Source: Flavobacterium limnophilum (GTDB taxonomy: Bacteria; Bacteroidota; Bacteroidia; Flavobacteriales; Flavobacteriaceae). Taken from it: a stretch of 64,000 nucleotides of DNA. Below the pieces are notes generated by a model. The model searched no databases, was not told the origin of the DNA, and saw only the letters and a program-made list of their open reading frames with translations. Positions 52,835 to 60,667 of the stretch are shown piece by piece. Position numbers and translations under genes: made by a program. The stretch spans positions 1,302,001 to 1,366,000 of the forward strand of contig NZ_CP114289.2 in NCBI RefSeq assembly GCF_027111315.2, in the 5' to 3' direction. Each line of letters begins with the position of its first letter. The stretch's first letter is position 1.

Positions 52835-54427
52835 ATGAGAGAACCTGAATTATCTACAGGCGCCGAAAAAATTGACAAAATCATTAATAGAATTAACTCT
52901 GGAGATATTAAAATTCCAGCCTTTCAAAGAGCCTATGTCTGGAAACAAAACCAAATCCTTGATTTACTTGATAGTATTGTAAGAAATTATCCAATTGGCA
53001 GTGTTTTGCTTTGGAGTACAGTTGAGCATTTAAATCACACTCGTAACATTGCTGGTTATAAAATTCCAAATAGTTCTGAGGAATATCCAGTAAATTATGT
53101 CTTGGACGGACAACAAAGAATTTCATCTATTTATGCAACTTTTAGTGACAAAACTGAACAAGATTTGGAAAGTACCAAATACAACCCAAATCTTAACATT
53201 TTTGAAATTTATTATAATTTCTCTATAAAATCGTTTTTGCCAAAAAGTGAAGTTAACCCGAACGCAAATGATACAATTTATCTTAGAGATTTTCTAAATG
53301 GCGCTAAACTGATTGATTCACTTCAAATTCTAGATTCACAATTCCATAATGATGCAAAAGAATTGTATTCTAAATTCATAAACTACGAACTACCAGTTGT
53401 GACAATTAAGCATCGGGAAAAAAGCGAAGTTGGAATAATCTTTGAAAGAATAAATAATACTGGAACAAAATTAACTACATTGGATTTAATGACCGCTTGG
53501 ACTTGGACTGACGACTTTCATTTGCTAGAGTCTATGAATGAGTTACAAGAAGAATTAGAAGAGAAAAATTTTGGAGACTTGACTCCTAATATTTTACTTC
53601 AAACAATTTCAGGTCTTATTCAAAATAACACAACAACCAAAGCTGTTACAGAATTAAGCGGAGAATTGGTAAGAGATAATTGGAAAAATTTCTGTGAATC
53701 CTTAAGAAAAACTATTGATTTCCTTTCTTCTGAACTTAATTGTTTACATCTTGATTTTTTACCGTTTCAACAACAAATTATAGCATTAACTAAGTTCTTT
53801 AGTATTTCAGGAATGCCAACAGCTGAACAACAAAAAGAGTTAAAAAAATGGTTTTGGAAAACTTCATTTTCAAATAGATATTCAACAGGTCAAACGACAG
53901 ACAAAATGAATGTTGATATTCAAAGAATAATAGAAATACGAAATAATAATTTTGCAGAAGTAAACAATTTAAAATATTCTACAACCAAAAATGAATTAAT
54001 TGAAACAAAATTTTCAAAAGGAAATCCATTAACGAGAGCTTTTCTGCTTCTAATGGCACAACATTCACCTTTGGATTTAATAAAAAATTCAAAGATAGAT
54101 ATTGCAAATTCTCTTTCTAAATACAATCGCAAACAATATCATCACGTATTTCCTAATGCTTTTTTGAAAAAACAAGGTTTTCCACAATCAAAAATATTTA
54201 GCGTAACCAACTTTTGCTTTTTACCAGCAGACAGCAACAAAAAGATTTCAAGTAAAAAACCTTCAGACTATTTCTTCAATATAATTCCACAAAGCGATTT
54301 TGTCAAAATACTATCTAGCAATTTAGTTCCCGTAAAAAAAGAATTGTATCAAACAGATAATTATAACGATTTTTTAGAAAAAAGAGCAGAGCTAATAATA
54401 GTTGAAATTGATAACGTAACGAATTAA
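52835..54427 (+). CDS. DUF262/HNH nuclease, GmrSD-like
   Basis: A 530-residue protein starting MREPELSTGA; ATG 52835 is chosen, as the upstream frame is poor. The DUF262 domain (about residues 1-230) has IPAFQRAYVWKQNQILDLLDS and the ParB-like NTP-binding core YVLDGQQRISSIYA. The C-terminal part has YHHVFPNAFL, then NFCFLPADSNKKIS, matching the DUF1524/HNH pattern. GmrSD enzymes cut glucosylated or otherwise modified phage DNA. Both domains in one chain is the usual form. It is solitary, AT-rich and surrounded by dispersed repeats, which suggests horizontal acquisition. Confidence 0.82.
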   Translation: MREPELSTGAEKIDKIINRINSGDIKIPAFQRAYVWKQNQILDLLDSIVRNYPIGSVLLWSTVEHLNHTRNIAGYKIPNSSEEYPVNYVLDGQQRISSIYATFSDKTEQDLESTKYNPNLNIFEIYYNFSIKSFLPKSEVNPNANDTIYLRDFLNGAKLIDSLQILDSQFHNDAKELYSKFINYELPVVTIKHREKSEVGIIFERINNTGTKLTTLDLMTAWTWTDDFHLLESMNELQEELEEKNFGDLTPNILLQTISGLIQNNTTTKAVTELSGELVRDNWKNFCESLRKTIDFLSSELNCLHLDFLPFQQQIIALTKFFSISGMPTAEQQKELKKWFWKTSFSNRYSTGQTTDKMNVDIQRIIEIRNNNFAEVNNLKYSTTKNELIETKFSKGNPLTRAFLLLMAQHSPLDLIKNSKIDIANSLSKYNRKQYHHVFPNAFLKKQGFPQSKIFSVTNFCFLPADSNKKISSKKPSDYFFNIIPQSDFVKILSSNLVPVKKELYQTDNYNDFLEKRAELIIVEIDNVTN

Positions 54428-54439
54428 ACCCGCTCCGCA

Positions 54440-54494
54440 AAGTCTCCGACTTTGTGGATGCGTTTGTCAGTCTGTGACTGACATAAAATTAAAC
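54440..54494. repeat. Dispersed repeat C, copy 1
   Basis: A 55-bp unit with two hairpins: AAGTC/GACTT, and GTCAGTC-TGT-GACTGAC. It recurs at 55076-55130 with a single mismatch and comes 13 bp after the DUF262 gene stop. Confidence 0.9.
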
Positions 54495-54538
54495 CGAAAA
54501 TTACTATACCACACAAACAAAAATAACGAACAAATCAA

Positions 54539-55066
54539 ATGATATTCGAAATACCATTCAATGAAGTGATTTACAAAAAACAAACCAGTTTGCATTTAAA
54601 CTTGCATTGGAATAAAATTTTGAAAAAAAACAAAAGCAACTTACTTATTGCAATTGTGTTTTTTCTTTTGGGTGTTTTGGCAATTTACGGGAACGGCAAT
54701 GTGGGTTATGTATTTGTGATATTTGGCATATACGGCTTTATCGACTTTTATAGAATTCATACTGCGTATCAAAAAAGCAATAAAGAATTCCAAAAAATGG
54801 TAAACAATGAGATTAAGGGACAAATAGAATCCAATGAAAATTCAATATGGGAATTCAATGAAGAATATTTCAGGTACAAAGATTATAAATGTGATACAAA
54901 AATTAACTGGAAAACATTTAAATCATTCCGGATAATTGACGACAATATATTTCTCGATTTAAACATGGGAATTCAATCGTCATACATAATGGCTAAAGAA
55001 GAAATTGGAGAAAATTCTTTTCAAAAAGCAATAAATTTTTTGGATGGAAAAATAACAAGAATTTAA
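54539..55066 (+). CDS. YcxB-like membrane protein
   Basis: A 175-residue protein with two adjacent helices (LLIAIVFFLLGVLAIYGN and VFVIFGIYGFIDFY; about residues 36-75) and a C-terminal cytoplasmic strand-rich domain. The latter fits the YcxB pattern, WEFNEEYFRYKD to INWKTFKSFRIIDDNIFLDL and AINFLDGK. Function is unknown. It is flanked on both sides by copies of dispersed repeat C (54440 and 55076), so the gene and its repeats may have moved or duplicated as a unit. Confidence 0.7.
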   Translation: MIFEIPFNEVIYKKQTSLHLNLHWNKILKKNKSNLLIAIVFFLLGVLAIYGNGNVGYVFVIFGIYGFIDFYRIHTAYQKSNKEFQKMVNNEIKGQIESNENSIWEFNEEYFRYKDYKCDTKINWKTFKSFRIIDDNIFLDLNMGIQSSYIMAKEEIGENSFQKAINFLDGKITRI

Positions 55067-55075
55067 CCTGTGGCT

Positions 55076-55172
55076 AAGTCTCCGACTTTGAGGATGCGTT
55101 TGTCAGTCTGTGACTGACATAAAATTAAACTGCTACAACGGATTTGGGCAATAAGCATAATGGAAAGTTGTT
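55076..55172. repeat. Dispersed repeat C copy 2 joined to dispersed repeat A copy 2
   Basis: Repeat C occupies 55076-55130 and repeat A begins at 55132 (GCTACAACGGATTTGGGCAA), continuing to 55172. The two families are directly adjacent here, but are separate elsewhere in the window. Confidence 0.85.
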
Positions 55173-55249
55173 TTTGTATTTGGAATGTTTTAGCAAATTC
55201 GCCATCAACATCATGAATTATAGTATTTAAACTCTTTATAATAAAAAAT

Positions 55250-55915
55250 ATGAAAAAGAAACTATTTACACATATTGTGCTTACGGTATTGTTGTTTATT
55301 TCAACACAAGCAACAACCGCACAAACTATTACAAAGAACCAAACTGGAACTCATGACGGGTATTATTATTCTTTTTGGAATCAAGGTGGTGGCGGAACTG
55401 TTGCAATGACTTTAGGACCCGATGGCAATTATAGCACCACTTGGTCTAATGCTACCAATTTTACCGCTGGAAAAGGCTGGGCCAAGGGAAGTCCAGACAG
55501 AGCTATCCACTTTTCAGGTCATTTCGACGGTGGAAAAAATGGCTATTTAGCAGTGTATGGCTGGACAAGAAATGCACTCATAGAATATTATGTTGTAGAA
55601 AACTATGGTGCTTGGACTCCTCCTGGCGGAGTTTCAAAAGGCAGCTTTACCAGTGATGGCGGAACTTATAACATTTATGAAACCACAAGAACTCAACAGC
55701 CTTCTATTGATGGGACTCAAACTTTTCAGCAATATTGGAGCGTTCGCACTACAAGAAGGTCAAGCGGAACGGTAACTTTTGCCAATCACGTAGCCGCTTG
55801 GAAGAGTAAAGGAATGATTTTAGGCAGTTCTTGGGATTACCAAATTATGGAATCCGAAGGGTATTATAGTAGCGGAAGTTCTACTATTACTGTAAGTGAA
55901 GGTTCAGCAAAATAG
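55250..55915 (+). CDS. Secreted GH11 endo-1,4-beta-xylanase
   Basis: A 221-residue protein with a signal peptide (cleavage near TTAQT) and one glycoside hydrolase family 11 domain. Family landmarks are GTHDGYYYSFWNQGGG, YGWTRNALIEYYVVENYG with the nucleophile Glu, the thumb region PSIDGTQTFQQYWSVR, NHVAAWKSKGM and the acid/base Glu in IMESEGYYSSG. It cleaves xylan chains. It has no carbohydrate-binding module and no T9SS sorting domain, so it would be periplasmic or exported otherwise. No other xylan genes, SusC/D pair or regulator adjoin it, and dispersed repeats precede it; recent acquisition is possible. Confidence 0.92.
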   Translation: MKKKLFTHIVLTVLLFISTQATTAQTITKNQTGTHDGYYYSFWNQGGGGTVAMTLGPDGNYSTTWSNATNFTAGKGWAKGSPDRAIHFSGHFDGGKNGYLAVYGWTRNALIEYYVVENYGAWTPPGGVSKGSFTSDGGTYNIYETTRTQQPSIDGTQTFQQYWSVRTTRRSSGTVTFANHVAAWKSKGMILGSSWDYQIMESEGYYSSGSSTITVSEGSAK

Positions 55916-56058
55916 GGGTTGAAATAAATAAAATCTAATCAGCCTGAATCCCCGTTAGTGCGACCGTCTCGCTTCGTACCCATTCCAACAAGCAACCAAT
56001 ACCAATAACTAATTGGAAACAATTAATTTTCTGCATCATATTTGAAAAACAATAAATT

Positions 56059-56913
56059 ATGAAATATATTTTACTTTTAATTGCCCTGATAACTACAAAT
56101 TTGAACGCTCAAAATGTGCTGAAATTTGATAAACGAAATGTGCAATGTGAAGACAAATGGGTAGCTTATCAAATGACTAAAGACAGTATTTATAATTTTG
56201 GATTTATCTATGTAGACAATCAGGCAGGTTTGACATTAGACTATCAAGGCGATTTCAAAATAGACAAAAAAGGTGTTTTTAAAAGAATGGAAAAGACGGA
56301 AAAACAAAAAACAGCTTCTTTTAAATATCGTTTGCAACCCAATAACATTGCAATCGCAGAAATTCCTGAAGAAAAATTCAAAGAATTAAATATTGAAAAA
56401 ATCCCCAGTTGGTTGGCAATTTATAAAATAGATGAAAATTCCATGGAATATTTATATGGTCGAGGATTTTTGTACAACGGCTATCAAGAATTCGAAAAGG
56501 CATTGACCTATTTGGAAAAAGCAGAAAAAAAAAATCCCAATTATAAGGGTTTGCAAACAGAATTGGCATTCTCATACAATGCTTTGGGCAAATTTGACAA
56601 AGCTGAAATTGCTTTGCAAAAAGAATTTAAAATCAATCCTAAAGATTGTTATACTCTCAAGGAATTAGCCTATACCTACAATCATCTTGAAAAACGGGAT
56701 AAATCGATAGAAACATTTAATAAAATGGTTTCTGATTGCGGTAACAAAGCCTATATTCAGGAAACAGCTTATAATTTGGCTTTCAGATATTTTCAACTAA
56801 AAGACAAACCTAATTTTGAAAAATGGGATAAAGAAGCTAGAAAATGGTCGGATAAAGAAAACCAATTTACACAAAATCTAAGTCAATTGGCGATTGAAAT
56901 TAATAAAATGTAA
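56059..56913 (+). CDS. Exported TPR-repeat protein
   Basis: A 284-residue protein with a signal peptide (YILLLIALITTNLNAQ). An N-terminal domain of about 110 residues has no recognised fold. From about residue 125, tetratricopeptide repeats are visible: EYLYGRGFLYNGYQEFEKAL, AFSYNALGKFDKAEIALQ and ELAYTYNHLEKRDKSIETF. It would work as a periplasmic scaffold for protein contacts. Partners are unknown. It ends 19 bp before dispersed repeat B. Confidence 0.82.
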   Translation: MKYILLLIALITTNLNAQNVLKFDKRNVQCEDKWVAYQMTKDSIYNFGFIYVDNQAGLTLDYQGDFKIDKKGVFKRMEKTEKQKTASFKYRLQPNNIAIAEIPEEKFKELNIEKIPSWLAIYKIDENSMEYLYGRGFLYNGYQEFEKALTYLEKAEKKNPNYKGLQTELAFSYNALGKFDKAEIALQKEFKINPKDCYTLKELAYTYNHLEKRDKSIETFNKMVSDCGNKAYIQETAYNLAFRYFQLKDKPNFEKWDKEARKWSDKENQFTQNLSQLAIEINKM

Positions 56914-56934
56914 CATCTCTTTGGCAGTCCATAC

Positions 56935-56997
56935 CAAAGCCTACTCAAAGCCCACTCAAAGCCATAGATACTATATGAAAAAGCCTACTGCAAAATA
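56935..56997. repeat. Dispersed repeat B, copy 3
   Basis: A 63-bp unit with three CAAAGCC-type units and ATAGATACTATATGAAAAAG, matching 16876-16938 with three mismatches. A short hairpin (GCCCGATTTTTGGGC) follows and may terminate transcription between convergent genes. Confidence 0.88.
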
Positions 56998-57044
56998 GCC
57001 CGATTTTTGGGCTATTTTGCAGTAAATAAAGTTTGAGGGATTAC

Positions 57045-58685
57045 TTAACTATTCACCGGTTTCCAAAGCCCATAACCTCCATTGAGATTCACCGAATAAA
57101 TGTTGTTGTTTCTCAAAATTCTTTGTGCCAAATACCCTCTCAAACCAATCTGGCAATAAATCACGTATTTTTTGTCTTTGTCAAAGAAATCCAGATTGTC
57201 CCTCAAAGTATCCACGTCCATATTGATGGCATCCGGAATGGCACCGTTTTCGAATTCGGTTTTGGTTCTCACGTCAATTAGAATCGCATTTTCAGCCGAG
57301 AGATAGTCGTCCAGTTGGTCGTAATTGATGAATCGCACATCGTCATTCAGCATATTTTCGGCCACATAACCCAGAATATTTACGGGATCTTTGGCAGAAT
57401 TATAGGGTGGGGCATAAGCCACTTCTATTTCCTGCAAATCGTGAATGGTCAAATTCCCTTTGATGGCCGTGGCAATCACGTCGATGCGCTTGTCAACGCC
57501 TTCCTGTCCCAAAGCTTGTGCTCCGTAGATGGTTCCGTCTTCCCCAAAATTCATTTTCAGGACGATATTCGTGGCTCCGGGATAATAACTGGCGTGATTG
57601 GCTCTTGTTACGGTTACTGTTCGATACGGAATATTGTAGCGTTTCAACAGCTTTTCGTTGAGTCCGGTGGCACCAACAGTCAAATCGAAGAATTTAATGA
57701 TGGACGTTCCCAAAGTGCCTGCGTAAGGAATTTTGTTTCCTCTGGTAATATTGTCGGCCACAATTCTACCTTGACGATTGGCTGGCCAAGCCAGTGGAAT
57801 CAATACTTTGGCTTGGTTGATGTAATGCGAAACCTCCACGGCATCGCCCACGGCATAAATATTTGGGTCAGAAGTTTGCATATATTCATCCACGGCAATT
57901 CCTCCGGTCACACCCAAATCCAGTCCAGCGGCTTTCGCCAAGGCATTTTCGGGCTTCACGCCAATGGCAAAAATAACCGCATCGGCCAACAAAGTTTTGC
58001 CGTTATTCAGTTTTAATCCAATTTCATTTCCTTTGTCTTCGAATGCTTCAACGCCTGTGTTTACTAATATATTCAGGTTTTTGGCAGCGGCATGATGTTG
58101 CACCATTTTGGCAAATTCATAATCAACCGGAGCCATGACTTGGTTTCCCAACTCGACAACGGTCACGTTCAATCCTTTTTCGACCAAATTCTCTGCCACT
58201 TCCAATCCAATGAAACCACCGCCGACAACGGCTATGTTTTTCAAATCCTTGGTTTGGGCAATGATACGATCCATGTCGGCCACGTTGCGCAGCGTCATTA
58301 TTTTTTTGGAATCAATTCCGGGAATGTTGGGTCTAAACGGTTCTGCACCGGGCGAGAGCAATAATTTGTCGTAGGATTCGGTGTAAGTTTGTCCAGTTAT
58401 CTGGTTTCTGGCTTCGACTGTTTTTTCCTCTTTGTTGATTTTCAAAACTTCGTTAAAAACGCGGACATCCAAGTTGAACCTTGTTTTTAGGGAAGTAGGC
58501 GTGTGCAACAACAATTTGGAGCGTTCCTCGATGACACCGCCAATATGATAGGGCAGGCCGCAGTTGGCAAAACTCACGTGTTCGCCTTTTTCGAAAATGA
58601 TGATCTCGTTTGCTTCGCTCAGTCTTCTTAATCTTGCTGCTGCAGTTGCTCCGCCGGCAACTCCGCCTATAATAAGTATTTTCAT
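57045..58685 (-). CDS. CoA-disulfide reductase-like flavoprotein with C-terminal rhodanese
   Basis: A 546-residue cytoplasmic enzyme. The FAD site IGGVAGGATAAARLRRL opens the chain, the single redox Cys42 lies in FANCGLPYHIGG, and the NAD fold is IAVVGGGFIGLEVAENL. Residues of about 450-546 form a rhodanese with the active Cys in IYCQIGLRGYLAQ. This arrangement matches CoADR-rhodanese and NADH-persulfide-reductase proteins that reduce CoA persulfide or polysulfide. It is divergent from the Crp/Fnr gene and has a partial Crp/Fnr-type site and a -7-like box upstream (58720-58763), so it belongs to the sulfur-handling regulon at this end of the window. Confidence 0.9.
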   Translation of the reverse strand: MKILIIGGVAGGATAAARLRRLSEANEIIIFEKGEHVSFANCGLPYHIGGVIEERSKLLLHTPTSLKTRFNLDVRVFNEVLKINKEEKTVEARNQITGQTYTESYDKLLLSPGAEPFRPNIPGIDSKKIMTLRNVADMDRIIAQTKDLKNIAVVGGGFIGLEVAENLVEKGLNVTVVELGNQVMAPVDYEFAKMVQHHAAAKNLNILVNTGVEAFEDKGNEIGLKLNNGKTLLADAVIFAIGVKPENALAKAAGLDLGVTGGIAVDEYMQTSDPNIYAVGDAVEVSHYINQAKVLIPLAWPANRQGRIVADNITRGNKIPYAGTLGTSIIKFFDLTVGATGLNEKLLKRYNIPYRTVTVTRANHASYYPGATNIVLKMNFGEDGTIYGAQALGQEGVDKRIDVIATAIKGNLTIHDLQEIEVAYAPPYNSAKDPVNILGYVAENMLNDDVRFINYDQLDDYLSAENAILIDVRTKTEFENGAIPDAINMDVDTLRDNLDFFDKDKKYVIYCQIGLRGYLAQRILRNNNIYSVNLNGGYGLWKPVNS

Positions 58686-58719
58686 GTGGGTATTGTTGAT
58701 TTGTCTTTATAATATAGTG

Positions 58720-58763
58720 CAAATTTCAGGAAATATGTTAGAAAGGTTTGTAGCTTTTGTTAC
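58720..58763 (-). promoter_or_regulatory. Promoter of the CoADR-rhodanese gene with Crp/Fnr-type site
   Basis: On the minus strand GTAACAAAAGCTAC (58763-58750) has one perfect and one imperfect half of GTAACA-NN-TGTTAC. The -7-like GAAATTTG is at 58727-58720. Site centre to the end of the -7 box is 36.5 bp, the same as at 59722-59765. Confidence 0.6.
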
Positions 58764-58889
58764 ATAAAACCAAATTTTTGAAATAAAAAAGCAGAAGCTC
58801 CATCAAATGGAATAAAGTGGTTTTAGTTTATTCGCTTTTAATGGAAAATTTTAACGAAATTTACCACTCAAAAAAAAGTTGCAACAGTA

Positions 58890-59519
58890 ATGAAAGAACT
58901 ACTAAAACAAACCTACGGATACATTTTTGAAGACAAACTAATCGATGAAATTGCCGAAACCTCCTTGCTTCGGGATTTCAAGGAAGGCGATGTCCTGATT
59001 GATTTTGGCGATGCCATAAGGAAAATGCCTTTGCTCATCTCGGGAGCCATCAAGATATTGCGCGAAGACTTTGACGAAGGCGAATTGCTGTTGTATTTTA
59101 TCGAAAAAGGCGACACTTGTGCGATGACCATGGCTTGCTGTTTGGGTGAAACCAAAAGCGAAATCAGGGCCGTGGCCGAAAAAAAAGGAACCGTGGTAAT
59201 GATACCCATCAACAAAATGGAAGAGTGGCTAGGAAAGTACAAAAGCTGGCGAAACTTCGTTTTCAATAGTTACAACAATCGTTTAAAAGAAATGCTTTCG
59301 GCTATTGACAATCTGGCGTTTATGAATATGGAAGAACGCTTGTTGAATTACCTCAAGGAAAAAGTAAAAATCAACAATTCCAACGAAATCAACAATACCC
59401 ACCAAGAGATTGCCTATGACTTGCATACTTCCAGGGTCGTGGTTTCGCGCTTGTTGAAAGCATTGGAAAACAAGGGAAAAATCAAGTTGAACCGCTCTTC
59501 GATTGTACTGTTGAAGTGA
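58890..59519 (+). CDS. Crp/Fnr-family transcriptional regulator
   Basis: A 209-residue protein: cyclic-nucleotide-binding-like beta barrel (about 1-120), dimer helix, then helix-turn-helix (THQEIAYDLHTSRVVVSRLLKALENKGKI). The sensor part carries Cys77, Cys83 and Cys84 in DTCAMTMACCLG and lacks an N-terminal iron-sulfur cluster motif. Thiol or persulfide sensing is therefore an attractive guess. It lies between the divergent CoADR gene and the TauE operon, both of which have GTAACA-type dyads at the same distance from their -7 boxes. Confidence 0.92.
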   Translation: MKELLKQTYGYIFEDKLIDEIAETSLLRDFKEGDVLIDFGDAIRKMPLLISGAIKILREDFDEGELLLYFIEKGDTCAMTMACCLGETKSEIRAVAEKKGTVVMIPINKMEEWLGKYKSWRNFVFNSYNNRLKEMLSAIDNLAFMNMEERLLNYLKEKVKINNSNEINNTHQEIAYDLHTSRVVVSRLLKALENKGKIKLNRSSIVLLK

Positions 59520-59551
59520 GGTAACCAAGGCATTCGTTTTCAAAAGTTTTA

Positions 59552-59685
59552 AGCCACGAATTTCACGAATTGGCACAAATTTATGAACAATTAGATTAAA
59601 TTGCACTAATTTTCTTGTGTTTATAAATAAAGTTTGTACGATTTATGAGTATAAAAATTCGTGTTTATTCGTGAAATTCGTGGCT
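59552..59685. repeat. 19-bp inverted repeat downstream of the Crp/Fnr gene
   Basis: AGCCACGAATTTCACGAAT (59552-59570) and ATTCGTGAAATTCGTGGCT (59667-59685) are perfect inverse copies, 96 bp apart. The arms are long enough for a stable hairpin and resemble other intergenic flavobacterial repeats. Confidence 0.85.
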
Positions 59686-59721
59686 AATTTTTTCTTTTTT
59701 TTAAAGAGAATACCCTGTGAG

Positions 59722-59765
59722 GTAACATTTGTTACAGATTTGGGGATAAAATAATCCTATTTTTG
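59722..59765 (+). promoter_or_regulatory. Promoter of the TauE operon with Crp/Fnr-type site
   Basis: GTAACATTTGTTAC (59722-59735) is a perfect GTAACA-NN-TGTTAC dyad. The -7 box TATTTTTG is at 59758-59765. The dyad centre is therefore near -41 relative to a start site about five bases beyond the box, the class II activator position. Confidence 0.7.
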
Positions 59766-59783
59766 TACCTGAAAATTGTATAA

Positions 59784-60587
59784 ATGGAAACCTCTCAAAC
59801 AATCGGATACGTTTTGGCCGTTTTTGTCGGCATGACATTGGGAATGCTGGGCAGTGGCGGATCCATACTTTCGGTTCCTATTTTGGTTTACGTGATGGGC
59901 ATTGAACCCGTATTGGCTACTGCTTATTCTTTGTTTGTCATTGGCACGACCTCTTTGGTAGGTGGAATTCACAAAGCCAAGCAACAATTGGTGGATTTCA
60001 AAAAGGTAGTTTTGTTTGGAATCCCGGCGGTAATTTCGGTCTTTATGACTCGAAAAATACTCGTGCCCAAAATCCCCGAGATTATCTTTTCGACCGAGAA
60101 TTTCACGTTGAGCAAGTCCATCCTGATTATGGTTGTTTTTGCGGTTGTAATGGTTGTTGCTTCCGTTAGGATGATAAAACCGTTTAAGGAAAAAGCAATT
60201 ATCGAGAATGAAAAACTCAATTATTTCAGGATAACCTTGATGGGAATTCTTATCGGATTGCTTTCGGGATTTGTCGGGGCTGGCGGTGGATTCTTGATTG
60301 TTCCCACTTTGTTGTTGTTGACAAAAACACCCATGAAAATGGCTGTTGGAACTTCCCTTTTCATAGTTTCTTCCCAATCGTTGATTGGCTTTACGGGAGA
60401 CATTATGGGAAATCAAGTCATTGATTGGGAGTTGTTGCTGTTCTTCACGGTGGCATCAATCGTGGGGATTTTTATTGGGAATTTTATTTCCAAAAAGATG
60501 AAAGAAGAAAAACTAAAAACCGGTTTTGGTTGGTTTGTGCTCGCCATGGGAATTTATATTATCCTGAGAGAGCTTTTTTGGTCATAA
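59784..60587 (+). CDS. TauE/SafE-family sulfite exporter-like permease
   Basis: A 267-residue membrane protein with about eight helices in two related halves. The family repeats are visible as GMTLGMLGSGGSILSVPILVYV and ILIGLLSGFVGAGGGFLIVPTLLLL. Members export sulfite or sulfoacetate or move other sulfur anions. It is the first gene of the operon containing the ETHE1-like hydrolase, in agreement with removal of sulfite produced by persulfide oxidation. The promoter carries a Crp/Fnr-type dyad. Confidence 0.9.
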   Translation: METSQTIGYVLAVFVGMTLGMLGSGGSILSVPILVYVMGIEPVLATAYSLFVIGTTSLVGGIHKAKQQLVDFKKVVLFGIPAVISVFMTRKILVPKIPEIIFSTENFTLSKSILIMVVFAVVMVVASVRMIKPFKEKAIIENEKLNYFRITLMGILIGLLSGFVGAGGGFLIVPTLLLLTKTPMKMAVGTSLFIVSSQSLIGFTGDIMGNQVIDWELLLFFTVASIVGIFIGNFISKKMKEEKLKTGFGWFVLAMGIYIILRELFWS

Positions 60588-60667
60588 TAATTTCCTAAAT
60601 TGTTGTTATTGAAATGAAATGCAATAGAAAAATTAAATAAATTTACATTATAAATACACTTTGAAAG

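Noticed and set aside
59757..60416. 219-codon minus-strand open frame opposite the TauE-like gene
   Set aside because: Gln/Asn/His-rich, no family features, and covers the TauE gene and its promoter; a shadow.
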